Source: Mariprofundus sp. (GTDB taxonomy: Bacteria > Pseudomonadota > Zetaproteobacteria > Mariprofundales > Mariprofundaceae). Taken from it: a DNA stretch of 13,365 nucleotides. Positions 7,606-13,333 of the stretch are shown here, piece by piece. Position 1 is the stretch's first letter. Every line of letters starts with the position of its first letter. Below the pieces are notes generated by a model. That model was not told where the DNA came from and did not search any database. It worked only from the letters and a program-made list of their open reading frames with translations. Location: contig WFUI01000074.1 of assembly GCA_015485035.1 (NCBI GenBank), forward strand, positions 1-13,365, read 5' to 3'. The position numbers and the translations under genes were made by a program.

Positions 7606-8597
7606 AACCCCTCTGTTTCCTTTCCTAACATCGCGAGGCAGGCATCCAATAGCATCGTTGGCGTGATATTCGCCATGCAGGGATGTCCCGGAACTGTACA
7701 CTCCCGTTGCAGGCAAGGGCTGCAGTCGGCCGGCTGATAGAGAATCCGCACATGTGGACCACTGGGGGAAGTGCGCTCCGGATCGGTGGCTCCAAAGGGT
7801 GTTACGGTAGGAATCCCTATACCTGCTGCGACATGCATAAGCCCTGAATCGTTACATAACATCAAGCGGCTTCCTGCAATCAGTTGCAGAGCTTCTGCCA
7901 GACTGGTTTTACCGGCTGCATTCCAGTGAGGCGTTGCAATATCCTCCAGAATGATTCGACCGATTTCTTTATCTTCAGGCATGCCAAGAATGATCGGCTG
8001 CCAGCCCGATTCGGCTAACCGCTGCACAACGGTATGGAAACCTTTGGCTGGATAACATTTGGCAGCACCGAATTGGGCACCCGGGGCAATACAAATGACC
8101 TGTTTCGGGTTCAGTCCATGTTGTTGCATGGATTCATAAGCGTTCACTCTGGCCTGATCGGGAATGCAAAGTCTGACTTCGGCTTGTGCTACGGGAATAT
8201 CCAGCTGAGCGGGAATATCCAGATAAAAATGACGATGGTGTTCATTTTTCAACCTGATGCGATGGGGTAATGACTTGCTTAACAGCAGTCGGCGCCACTG
8301 ACCACGATAACCGACTACCTGCCTGACTCCGGCCTGGCGACAGAGGAAGGCGGAGCGGAAACTGTTGGGAAACAGGAATGCCATATCAGCTTTAGGGATT
8401 GTTTCCTGATATGTGGTCCCGGGTAAATCCAGATACGGCAGCAGATCATTCAGCCAGGGTCTACCGCACATGGAAACCTGTTCAGTGTGGCAATGCCTGA
8501 TGTGATACTCACAGATAGCACGCATGGCCGGCTGAGCCATGATTGCATCTCCGATCCAGTTGGGCGGCATCAACAGCAGATGTGAAACAGCCTTCAT
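7602..8597 (-). CDS. waaF: LPS heptosyltransferase II (WaaF/RfaF)
   Basis: This 331-residue GT9 enzyme adds the second heptose to heptose I of the LPS inner core. Family-specific features are the N-terminal LLLMPPNWIGDAIMAQPAM (7-25), with D17 at the catalytic position, and the APGAQFGAAKCYPAKGF block that corresponds to the WaaF PGAEFGPAKRWP motif. The donor-site block is LCNDSGLMHVAAGIGIPTV, then FGATDPERTSP. A CSPCLQREC cluster closes the donor region, as in many WaaF proteins. Start and stop both overlap neighbours as ATGA (8594-8597 and 7602-7605). Length matches the usual 330-350 aa. This is the most secure assignment of the locus together with the acyltransferase. Confidence 0.92.
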   Translation of the reverse strand: MKAVSHLLLMPPNWIGDAIMAQPAMRAICEYHIRHCHTEQVSMCGRPWLNDLLPYLDLPGTTYQETIPKADMAFLFPNSFRSAFLCRQAGVRQVVGYRGQWRRLLLSKSLPHRIRLKNEHHRHFYLDIPAQLDIPVAQAEVRLCIPDQARVNAYESMQQHGLNPKQVICIAPGAQFGAAKCYPAKGFHTVVQRLAESGWQPIILGMPEDKEIGRIILEDIATPHWNAAGKTSLAEALQLIAGSRLMLCNDSGLMHVAAGIGIPTVTPFGATDPERTSPSGPHVRILYQPADCSPCLQRECTVPGHPCMANITPTMLLDACLAMLGKETEGL

Positions 8598-9289
8598 GTT
8601 GTCGTCTGTATGCTGCTATCCAGTGGGGCACAGACAAAGATATGTTGCTCACGCTTACAAAATGGCAGATGAATGGCGTGTATTTTCCGAACAATTTCTT
8701 CTTCGATATTGAAATGACGTGCTAATGTGCGCCGGATACCAGTCCGGGTATAATAATAGGGGCGGGTTCTCGAACACAGGCCGGGGAATATACACAGCGC
8801 CATATAGTGCAAACGTGCTTCAAGCTGGCTATGTGTACGAATTGCCAGAATTAACTTGCCACCCGGCTTCAGCAGGCGTTCAATCTCATTGATAACCAGT
8901 TCGGGATTAAGCGTGTGGGGGAGCATATTCAGGCAAATGATCAGATCGTAACTGGCTGCAGGTTTCGGGATATCTTCTGCTGCTGTAGCCAGGTATTCAC
9001 CTTCCTCGGGTAATTCGCCCGGGAACATACGTCTGAAATCATCAGCCATCGGGTCGAGATAGGTTTTATGCTGTTGAGGTAACAGGCGGGAGATGCAAAT
9101 CGGGCCGCACCCGATTTCCAGCACAGCACCATCTTCGGGGTATTGTTTGGCATAACGCTGCAGTAACGGCAGCAATGACCGCTCAATCCGCTCCCGTTCG
9201 GAACTCAGGTTTTTGTTTTGCCACGCCTGCAGTGACAGCTTCTGGGATGACATCCAACGAATATTGGACACGGGTTTGTGTTTACTCAT
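8594..9289 (-). CDS. Class I SAM-dependent methyltransferase in LPS operon
   Basis: This 231-residue cytoplasmic enzyme has a standard class I fold: motif I VLEIGCGP (56-63), an acidic residue in TYLDP (76-80), SYDLIICLNMLPH (113-125) as motif IV, and LKPGGKLILAI (140-150) as motif VI, where the post-motif tip begins. The N-terminal 50 residues are charged and helical and may form a lid. It lies between the lipid A acyltransferase and waaF, overlapping both by 4 bp as ATGA, so it is almost certainly co-expressed with inner-core synthesis. A CAGGAACAGG ribosome binding region precedes the ATG at 9289. The substrate is not defined by any motif; a sugar or lipid-linked intermediate is inferred. 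It is unrelated in sequence detail to the FkbM enzyme of the same operon. Confidence 0.85.
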   Translation of the reverse strand: MSKHKPVSNIRWMSSQKLSLQAWQNKNLSSERERIERSLLPLLQRYAKQYPEDGAVLEIGCGPICISRLLPQQHKTYLDPMADDFRRMFPGELPEEGEYLATAAEDIPKPAASYDLIICLNMLPHTLNPELVINEIERLLKPGGKLILAIRTHSQLEARLHYMALCIFPGLCSRTRPYYYTRTGIRRTLARHFNIEEEIVRKIHAIHLPFCKREQHIFVCAPLDSSIQTTT

Positions 9290-10197
9290 ACCTGTTCCTG
9301 ATTTTTCCGGTTTTGTTCATCCCGTCTTTGTTCACCTTGCTCTTTTTCATCCAGATATAACCAGCGGCGGTGAATCCATAACCACAGTTCCGGACGTTGG
9401 TGAATCATAGGCGCAAAGCTGTCGCAAATCACCTGCATGGTTTCCACTTCATCTGTGACATGTTCATCAACAGGTATGGAACAGAATCTCAGTCGGAAGT
9501 GAAAACCTTTACCGATTCGGTGCAATTCAACACCAACTACAGGTGTATGATATTTATTGGTGAAGATGGCCGGCATGGTCGTGGTGAGTGCCTCATGTCC
9601 GAGGAACGGAACAGGTGTCCCATTGGACAGATGCTGATCGACCATAATGGCAACACAACGATTGTTCTTCAGGGCTCTGGGTACCCAGCGCAGTCCGGCA
9701 TCTCTGGCTCGTAATATGGCACCGAAACGACTGCGCGCCTGTAGCACGAAATGATCCAGTGCAGGCTGACGCACGGTACGATACATGACCTCTGTATGGT
9801 GTCCGAGCATTGACATGCACAGTGCGCCCAATTCCCAATTGCTGTGATGGCAAGCTGTTAAAATAACACCTTTCCCCAGTGATTCAGCTTGCCGTAAAAC
9901 CTGTTCATTTTCTACTTGAATGCGTGAAAGCAGGAATGGTCTGGAACGCAAATAAACATGGGGCAGTTCAAAACAGGTGCGCCCCAATTCAGCAAAGGAC
10001 TCCCGGCTGATCTTTCGTTTCCATGCATCAGGCCTGTCCGGATAAATCCGGTTGAGATTGCGCATGGCAATCTGACGATGACGGCCATCCAGATAATAAG
10101 CTATACGGCCAAGGCCCGCCCCTGAAGCTCCCAGCAGTCGTACCGGAATCAGGCGCAATATCGTGAATAACAGCCTAACGGCAAAAGAAGCCATCAT
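9286..10197 (-). CDS. lpxL: Lipid A late acyltransferase (LpxL/HtrB family)
   Basis: This 303-residue inner-membrane acyltransferase transfers an acyl chain from acyl-ACP to a (Kdo2-)lipid A precursor. It has an N-terminal hydrophobic anchor (about 4-32), the catalytic HX4E motif in TACHHSNWELG (H117 and E122), an acceptor/donor-site region VDQHLSNGTPVPFLG (186-200) and the family end motif PELWLWIHRRW (269-279). The C-terminus after residue 283 is very charged (KEQGEQRRDEQNRKNQ) and probably disordered. Two tandem ATGs open the gene (10197 and 10194); either could be used, as no strong ribosome binding site is seen after the 11-bp gap from the Trm112-like gene. LpxL versus LpxM or LpxP cannot be separated here, since the gene is the only such enzyme in view. 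Confidence 0.9.
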   Translation of the reverse strand: MMASFAVRLLFTILRLIPVRLLGASGAGLGRIAYYLDGRHRQIAMRNLNRIYPDRPDAWKRKISRESFAELGRTCFELPHVYLRSRPFLLSRIQVENEQVLRQAESLGKGVILTACHHSNWELGALCMSMLGHHTEVMYRTVRQPALDHFVLQARSRFGAILRARDAGLRWVPRALKNNRCVAIMVDQHLSNGTPVPFLGHEALTTTMPAIFTNKYHTPVVGVELHRIGKGFHFRLRFCSIPVDEHVTDEVETMQVICDSFAPMIHQRPELWLWIHRRWLYLDEKEQGEQRRDEQNRKNQEQV

Positions 10198-10208
10198 AGT
10201 GCCAATGT

Positions 10209-10379
10209 TTATGTAGCCAGGCTTTTTGCCTCATCAATCAACATAACCGGGATATCGTCCCGAATCGGATATTCGAGTTGGCATGTATCGCATACGAGGC
10301 CGTTTTTACTGTCATTATAATGAATGTCGCCCTTACATTTGGGACAAGCCAGGATTTCCATCAACGCTTTATCGATCAT
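10209..10379 (-). CDS. Trm112-family zinc-ribbon protein (YcaR-like), 56 aa
   Basis: This small gene encodes 56 residues. Two cysteine pairs, CPKC (12-15) and CDTC (30-33), form a zinc ribbon, followed by LEYPIRDDIPVMLIDEA (35-51), the hallmark end of the Trm112/UPF0434 (YcaR) family. In eukaryotes and archaea Trm112 activates several SAM methyltransferases; the bacterial role is poorly defined. In Enterobacteria ycaR sits beside lpxK and kdsB, so an LPS context is normal for the family. Here it is the first gene of an operon that also encodes three or more methyltransferases. A GGAG ribosome binding site lies 6 nt before the ATG. Length is typical of the family (about 55-65 aa). Confidence 0.88.
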   Translation of the reverse strand: MIDKALMEILACPKCKGDIHYNDSKNGLVCDTCQLEYPIRDDIPVMLIDEAKSLAT

Positions 10380-10410
10380 ATCCAACTCCAGAACTGTTTC
10401 ATGTCATACA

Positions 10411-10438
10411 ATTTTATATCGTACAAAAGCAAAGCCAA
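10411..10438 (-). promoter_or_regulatory. Candidate sigma70-type promoter of the LPS operon
   Basis: On the minus strand, TTGGCT (10438-10433) is followed after 16 bp by TAAAAT (10416-10411). The -10 box differs from TATAAT at one position; the -35 box matches the consensus at four. Transcription would start near 10404, giving a short 25-nt leader before the ATG at 10379. It is the best-placed pair in the intergenic region but is found by eye only. Confidence 0.4.
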
Positions 10439-10523
10439 AAGTATTTCACTACAGGTTACGCGAAGCCCACCGGAAGAAAGGAAAAATCTTGAAGTGATTT
10501 TTACAGCCCTGTTCAGCATCTCC

Positions 10524-10549
10524 ACTGTAAATATACAGTTGACCAACTG
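10524..10549. repeat. Two overlapping palindromes in the operon leader
   Basis: ACTGTA-AATA-TACAGT spans 10524-10539 and CAGTTG-AC-CAACTG spans 10536-10549. Each has perfect 6-bp arms. They share CAGT, so as RNA or cruciform structures they exclude each other; as DNA they could be two adjacent dimer sites. They lie about 85 bp upstream of the candidate -35 box. Confidence 0.4.
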
Positions 10550-10581
10550 AGCAAGGCTATCCTCATGTATTAGATGGCTCA

Positions 10582-10610
10582 AATAAAATGCGGCCCGCTA
10601 AGAGCCGCAT
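10582..10610 (-). terminator. Rho-independent terminator after the BI-1 gene
   Basis: On the minus strand, ATGCGGC (10610-10604) pairs with GCCGCAT (10594-10588) across a 9-nt loop and is followed directly by TTTTATTT. The perfect 7-bp, GC-rich stem plus T-run is a standard intrinsic terminator. It lies 29 bp beyond the stop of the BI-1/YccA gene and separates that unit from the LPS operon. Confidence 0.8.
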
Positions 10611-10638
10611 GATATTCAGAGATACAGGATTGCCCTGT

Positions 10639-11295
10639 TTAATCGTCTCCAAGCATGCCGAACATGGCCAACACATGCTGGAAAAGCAGAAAGACATCAA
10701 GATATAGCGTAAGCGCAGCCGAGATATATTCATCATTCGGGTAATCCCGCAGGATATTGGATGTATCATACAGGATGAAAGCCGAAAACAGCAGCACACC
10801 CACGCCTGAGAGGGTTAGTGCCAGCATTGGTGATTCAAAGAAGAAGTAATTGGATAAGCCCAATACGATCATTGCGATGAGGCCTGTCCATACAAATCCT
10901 TTCAAAAAGGAAAAATCCCGGCGTGAAATGAATGTGTATGCAGTGAGTGAAACAAATGCCACAGCTGTTGTCATAAATGCCTGTGTAACCAGCGTGCCTG
11001 ACTTGGCTGCAACCATACCGACCAGTGGTGCAATTGCCATACCGGTTAAAGCACCGAATGCAAGCAGAGCAACAAAATTAATCCCCGGTTTATGGCGGAC
11101 AGCCTGCACCAGGAAAATACCACCGATCATCATGAACAGAACTATGAACGGGTGTTCTTGCGGAAATGCAAGGCCCATCGACATAAAGGCTCCGACACTG
11201 CCTGCGGCAATACAGAGTGCGAGCATGCCGTAGGTTTTACCCAGAAAGCTGATGCGATCATCGGCCAGCTGAGTCGTCATTGTTGCTGAATTCAT
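10639..11295 (-). CDS. Bax inhibitor-1/YccA family membrane protein
   Basis: This 218-residue protein has about seven transmembrane segments (roughly 23-41, 48-66, 74-92, 103-121, 134-151, 158-175, 196-213). It shows the BI-1 signature LYDTSNIL (175-182) and the last-helix LYLDVFLLFQ (197-206). D177 and D200 correspond to the di-aspartyl pair that senses pH and gates calcium leak in BsYetJ; both are kept. Enterobacterial YccA instead is known for regulating the membrane protease FtsH. Which role applies here is open. The start is sure: GGAGGT at 11308-11303 lies 7 nt before the ATG. It follows fxsA with a 71-bp gap that contains a candidate promoter, and ends at a clear terminator. Confidence 0.92.
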   Translation of the reverse strand: MNSATMTTQLADDRISFLGKTYGMLALCIAAGSVGAFMSMGLAFPQEHPFIVLFMMIGGIFLVQAVRHKPGINFVALLAFGALTGMAIAPLVGMVAAKSGTLVTQAFMTTAVAFVSLTAYTFISRRDFSFLKGFVWTGLIAMIVLGLSNYFFFESPMLALTLSGVGVLLFSAFILYDTSNILRDYPNDEYISAALTLYLDVFLLFQHVLAMFGMLGDD

Positions 11296-11322
11296 ATATG
11301 TAACCTCCAGATTGTGCAGCGT

Positions 11323-11350
11323 AATGTAGGTGAGTGAGTCATCAGGTCAA
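11323..11350 (-). promoter_or_regulatory. Candidate promoter of the BI-1/YccA gene
   Basis: On the minus strand, TTGACC (11350-11345) is followed after 16 bp by TACATT (11328-11323). The -35 box matches consensus at five of six positions, the -10 box at four. Transcription would begin near 11316, about 20 nt before the ATG and just ahead of the GGAGGT ribosome binding site. Read-through from fxsA is an alternative. Confidence 0.35.
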
Positions 11351-11366
11351 GTAACCTTGCCCTCAT

Positions 11367-11807
11367 TTATGGTGTGTGTTTGTCGTGCGTAATGACTTCA
11401 ATATCAATAATTTCCGAGCCCTTCCGATGAGAATAGGCATGATGCGGATTATTGATTTGCTGGAAGGGGAGCAGTCTGTTGATGATCAAACGCCGGAAGG
11501 GTGGAAACAGCAACAGAAATCCGGCGCTATCTGTGATAAACCCCGGTGTAAACAACAATACACCTGCAAATGCGATCATCAGTCCGTGCAGGCCATGATC
11601 AACTGGCGCTTCTCCATGAGCCATGCGTTTCTGTGCATCAATCAGTGTGCTCATGCCTTGCCAGCGAATCAGCAATCCGCCCAGAGCAGCCGTAAACAGG
11701 CATAAGGCAATCGTGGTGAGACCACCAATACCGCTGCCAACTTCGATCAGTAGCCATAATTCCAACAGTGGAACAGAGATAAATAGTAGAAATAAAATTC
11801 TTAACAT
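11367..11807 (-). CDS. fxsA: FxsA-family cytoplasmic membrane protein
   Basis: This 146-residue protein has hydrophobic segments at about 2-22, 28-47 and 74-102 and the FxsA signature TPGFITDSAGFLLLFPPFR (87-105), followed by a polar, histidine-rich tail (121-146). E. coli FxsA is an inner-membrane protein whose overproduction relieves F-plasmid exclusion of phage T7; its normal function is unknown. The start MLRILFLLF is typical of the family although no clear ribosome binding site precedes the ATG at 11807. Length is close to the family norm (about 130-160). It is followed on the same strand by the BI-1 gene. No terminator is visible between them. Confidence 0.88.
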   Translation of the reverse strand: MLRILFLLFISVPLLELWLLIEVGSGIGGLTTIALCLFTAALGGLLIRWQGMSTLIDAQKRMAHGEAPVDHGLHGLMIAFAGVLLFTPGFITDSAGFLLLFPPFRRLIINRLLPFQQINNPHHAYSHRKGSEIIDIEVITHDKHTP

Positions 11808-12045
11808 AGGCTATGTATAGGGCGAGAGATCAAAAATTACAAGTGTTTCAAGACAACATCGCATAAATCACAGCTTGTGACATCGCCATTATTGTATCGG
11901 CTGAAATAATACAGGCCATCACAGGTATCTGTGCAAATTCAAATGCCATGCCTGCATCGAATGATAAGTGTTGAATAATTCCATCATGATGTCTCGGGAC
12001 CAAACTAGGAGGTGTTATGATTGTCTTACATGGAACAGCAGGAAT
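11808..12045. other. Intergenic region between fxsA and the insertion sequence
   Basis: About 240 bp without a gene I can support. It should contain the fxsA promoter, but no well-spaced pair of boxes is evident. A small inverted repeat TCACA-GCT-TGTGA lies at 11868-11880. Near the right end is a strong AGGAGGT (12007-12013) in front of an ATG at 12017, described separately. Confidence 0.5.
12017..12045 (+). pseudogene. Possible gene start cut off by the insertion sequence
   Basis: AGGAGGT at 12007-12013 precedes an ATG at 12017 with a 4-nt spacer measured from the GG at 12011-12012. The frame reads MIVLHGTAG and then enters the left inverted repeat of the IS, where it stops at TAG 12059-12061. 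A consensus-strength ribosome binding site in a non-coding gap suggests that a rightward gene once began here and lost its remainder. Nine residues are too few to identify a family, and chance cannot be ruled out. Confidence 0.25.
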
Positions 12046-12095
12046 TGTCCCCATCCCCTAGATTGTGAACGCTGATTAGTAGACATTTTGGCATG
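12046..12095. repeat. IS left inverted repeat (IRL)
   Basis: The left end starts TGTCC and matches the reverse complement of 13195-13243. The inner 30 bp (12066-12095) match at 21 positions, including the blocks TGAAC, AGTAGACA and GGCATG; the outer part adds TGTCC, a C-rich run and TAG/AAG-TT with one gap. Together they define an end of about 50 bp. Confidence 0.82.
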
Positions 12096-12116
12096 ATGAG
12101 CAAAGGAGAGATCATC

Positions 12117-12383
12117 ATGCGTAAGAGTAAATTCAGAGAGAGCCAGATTGTAGGAGCAATCAAGCAGTCTGAGGCAGGGATACCGGTGCAGGAGATATGC
12201 CGGGATCTGGGCATAAGCCGAGCGACGTTTTACAAGTGGAAGTCGAAGTACGGCGGACTTGAGGCATCGGATTTAAAACGTTTGAAGGAACTGGAAAGTG
12301 AGAACCGCAAGCTGAAACAGATGTATGCAGAGTCAGAGCTTCAGAACCGGGTGTTAAAGGACGTGATCGAAAAAAAGCTCTAA
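12117..12383 (+). CDS. IS3-family transposase OrfA (DNA-binding subunit)
   Basis: This 88-residue protein contains a helix-turn-helix of the HTH_8/Tnp_1 type (about 7-45, with GIPVQEICRDLGISRATFYK at 21-40) that binds the IS ends. A coiled coil follows (about 52-85) with leucines at 59, 66 and 80, used for multimerisation with OrfAB. It ends EKKL-stop, directly after a slippery A AAA AAG at 12371-12377. The ATG at 12117 has AAAGGAGA upstream at a normal distance; an in-frame upstream ATG at 12093 lies within the inverted repeat and is unlikely. In this family orfA is translated alone or fused to orfB by -1 frameshifting. Confidence 0.92.
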   Translation: MRKSKFRESQIVGAIKQSEAGIPVQEICRDLGISRATFYKWKSKYGGLEASDLKRLKELESENRKLKQMYAESELQNRVLKDVIEKKL

Positions 12384-12384
12384 G
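12371..12384 (+). promoter_or_regulatory. Frameshift window between orfA and orfB, apparently missing one base
   Basis: A AAA AAG at 12371-12377 is in the correct orfA phase for IS3-type -1 slippage. Slipping gives the frame GCT CTA AGC CTG, which ends at the TGA of 12431-12433 without entering orfB. The orfB frame is instead the +1 (or -2) phase and is open back to 12367. If TAAG (12381-12384) were TAAAG, the -1 frame would read KKALKPVERK straight into orfB. Confidence 0.6.
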
Positions 12385-12429
12385 CCTGTCGAGCGTAAGC
12401 CCCTGGCGGATCATGCCAGAGAGCTGTTT

Positions 12430-13227
12430 GTGATAAGCATTCGACAGGCCTGTGCATGGTTCAACATCAGCAGTTCGATGTTCTATTACGAGCGAAAGCC
12501 TGCTGATGACGGAGAAGTGATTGATAAGTTGGCGGAGCTGGCTGAACGGTATCCGCGTTACGGTTTTCACAAGCTGTTCGCCATTATCCGAAGGGAAGAT
12601 TATGGATGGAACCACAAGCGAGTGTATCGGGTTTATTGTGAAATGAAGCTGAATATGCGCAGAAAGTTTAAGAAGCGGCTCCGGCGGGAAGCGCCTCAGG
12701 CATTACTGCAACCGATTCGGCCGAACCAATGCTGGTCGATGGACTTTGTGCATGACCGGCTGATGACAGGCATGGCGTTTCGTACGTTCAATGTGGTGGA
12801 TGACTTTAACCGTGAAGGCTTGGCCATCGAGGTTGATGCTTCACTGCCATCGGCACGCGTTGCCCGTGTTCTGGATCAAGTCATCAGCATGAGGGGTAAG
12901 CCGGATCGGATTCGTTCTGACAATGGCCCGGAAGGAACGAGTCATCACTTTATGGAATGGGCAAAGGAAAGGGAAATCGAGATTGAATATATCCAGCCTG
13001 GCAAACCAACACAGAATGCCTTCATTGAACGATTCAATGGCACATTCAGGAGAGAAGTGCTGGATATGTACCTGTTCGCCTCGCTGGATGAAGTCAGGGA
13101 AGAAACGGAACGATGGTTGGCTGAGTATAACTCAGAACGACCTCATGAATCGCTCGGGAACATGACGCCAATCGAGTTCCTGATCGACAAAGGACATGCC
13201 GGTGTGTCTACTTATGCATGTTCATAA
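12430..13227 (+). CDS. IS3-family transposase OrfB (DDE catalytic subunit)
   Basis: This 265-residue integrase-like protein carries the catalytic DDE triad D105 (WSMDFVHD), D164 (IRSDNGPE) and E200 (NAFIERFNG), with exactly 35 residues between the last two. An HTH_21-type domain (about 25-80, RYGFHKLFAIIRRE...NHKRVYRVY) precedes the rve integrase core (about 97-225), and the end carries the family's ERPHESLG motif. The reading frame is open back to 12367; GTG 12430 is only the first conventional start, and the sequence upstream (KPVERKPLADHARELF) resembles normal family sequence, so the native form is an OrfAB fusion. It lies +1 rather than -1 relative to orfA. The stop at 13225-13227 falls inside the right inverted repeat. 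GPEGTS replaces the more usual GPEFTS. Confidence 0.9.
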   Translation: MISIRQACAWFNISSSMFYYERKPADDGEVIDKLAELAERYPRYGFHKLFAIIRREDYGWNHKRVYRVYCEMKLNMRRKFKKRLRREAPQALLQPIRPNQCWSMDFVHDRLMTGMAFRTFNVVDDFNREGLAIEVDASLPSARVARVLDQVISMRGKPDRIRSDNGPEGTSHHFMEWAKEREIEIEYIQPGKPTQNAFIERFNGTFRREVLDMYLFASLDEVREETERWLAEYNSERPHESLGNMTPIEFLIDKGHAGVSTYACS

Positions 13228-13243
13228 CTTGGGGGAGTGGACA
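13195..13243. repeat. IS right inverted repeat (IRR)
   Basis: This is the counterpart of 12046-12095, overlapping the last ten codons and the stop of orfB. Read from the outside it begins TGTCCACTCCCCC and ends CACCGGCATG. The pairing with the left end needs one single-base gap in the outer half. Confidence 0.82.
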
Positions 13244-13333
13244 CCATTATCAACTTGCGACTTTCCACTGAGCCCTGCCGTTTTTTCAGTCCTAAGTCCT
13301 GCCTCTTTCCAGTCTTGCTGTTTTCCCGCCAAC
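13244..13333. other. Right flank of the IS, no gene supported
   Basis: These 90 bp follow the IS. Two rightward frames are open to the window end, but they have low-complexity composition and no start or ribosome binding site. Short repeated words (AGTCCT twice, CAGTC twice) are present at 13288-13315, but no stem strong enough for a terminator. Confidence 0.4.

Larger units (their letters stand above)
1800..10379 (-). other. Eleven-gene LPS core/lipid A operon
   Basis: All eleven genes read leftward with almost no intergenic space. Reading from 10379 down, the junctions are: 11-bp gap, 4-bp ATGA overlap (9286-9289), ATGA (8594-8597), ATGA (7602-7605), 11-bp overlap (6568-6578), 22-bp gap, ATGA (5141-5144), 3-bp gap, 8-bp overlap (3606-3613) and ATGA (2843-2846). 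Such overlaps are a standard sign of translational coupling and co-transcription. The content covers lipid A acylation, both inner-core heptoses, outer-core sugars and several methylations. No hairpin terminator is visible at the 1800 end, where the operon meets lptF head to head. Confidence 0.85.
10380..10580 (-). other. Leader / intergenic region upstream of the LPS operon
   Basis: These about 200 bp lie between the BI-1 gene terminator and the first gene of the LPS operon. I see no convincing coding frame. Reading leftward it holds two overlapping palindromes (10524-10549), a pyrimidine-rich run near 10470-10490, a candidate promoter (10411-10438) and the Trm112 gene's ribosome binding site. 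Confidence 0.6.
12046..13243 (+). mobile_element. IS3-family insertion sequence (IS407-like group), 1198 bp
   Basis: The element has TG...CA termini (TGTCC at 12046, GGACA ending at 13243), long imperfect inverted repeats of about 50 bp, and the two-gene orfA/orfB layout of the IS3 family. OrfB carries a complete DD35E catalytic triad. Size (about 1.2 kb) and protein style match the IS407 group. The flanking 3-5 bp (GGAAT on the left, CCATT on the right) do not form a direct repeat, so the flanks have probably been rearranged or the element ended up here by recombination. OrfA and orfB are in an unusual relative phase, suggesting an impaired copy. Confidence 0.9.

Noticed and set aside
10524..10539. 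LexA-box-like sequence ACTGTAAATATACAGT
   Set aside because: It has CTGT and ACAG arms but only 6 bp between them; the enterobacterial LexA site has 8. Without a genome-wide motif search I do not call it an SOS box.
10278..10550. Plus-strand open frame of 90 codons opposite the Trm112-like gene
   Set aside because: It lies antisense to a convincing zinc-ribbon gene and its promoter, with no family motif.
11868..11880. TCACA-GCT-TGTGA inverted repeat as a possible CRP/FNR site
   Set aside because: The half-sites are in the reverse order and spacing compared with TGTGA-N6-TCACA, so it does not match a CRP site.
11848..12054. Minus-strand open frame of 68 codons left of the IS
   Set aside because: Its start lies inside the IS left end, it has no ribosome binding site there, and the translation shows no recognisable motif; it is probably a chance frame.
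12066..13224. Shorter IS boundaries starting at TGAAC and ending at GTTCA
   Set aside because: The inverted repeat similarity continues about 20 bp outward on both sides to TGTCC/GGACA; these outer ends have TG...CA and make a normal-length IS3-family element.
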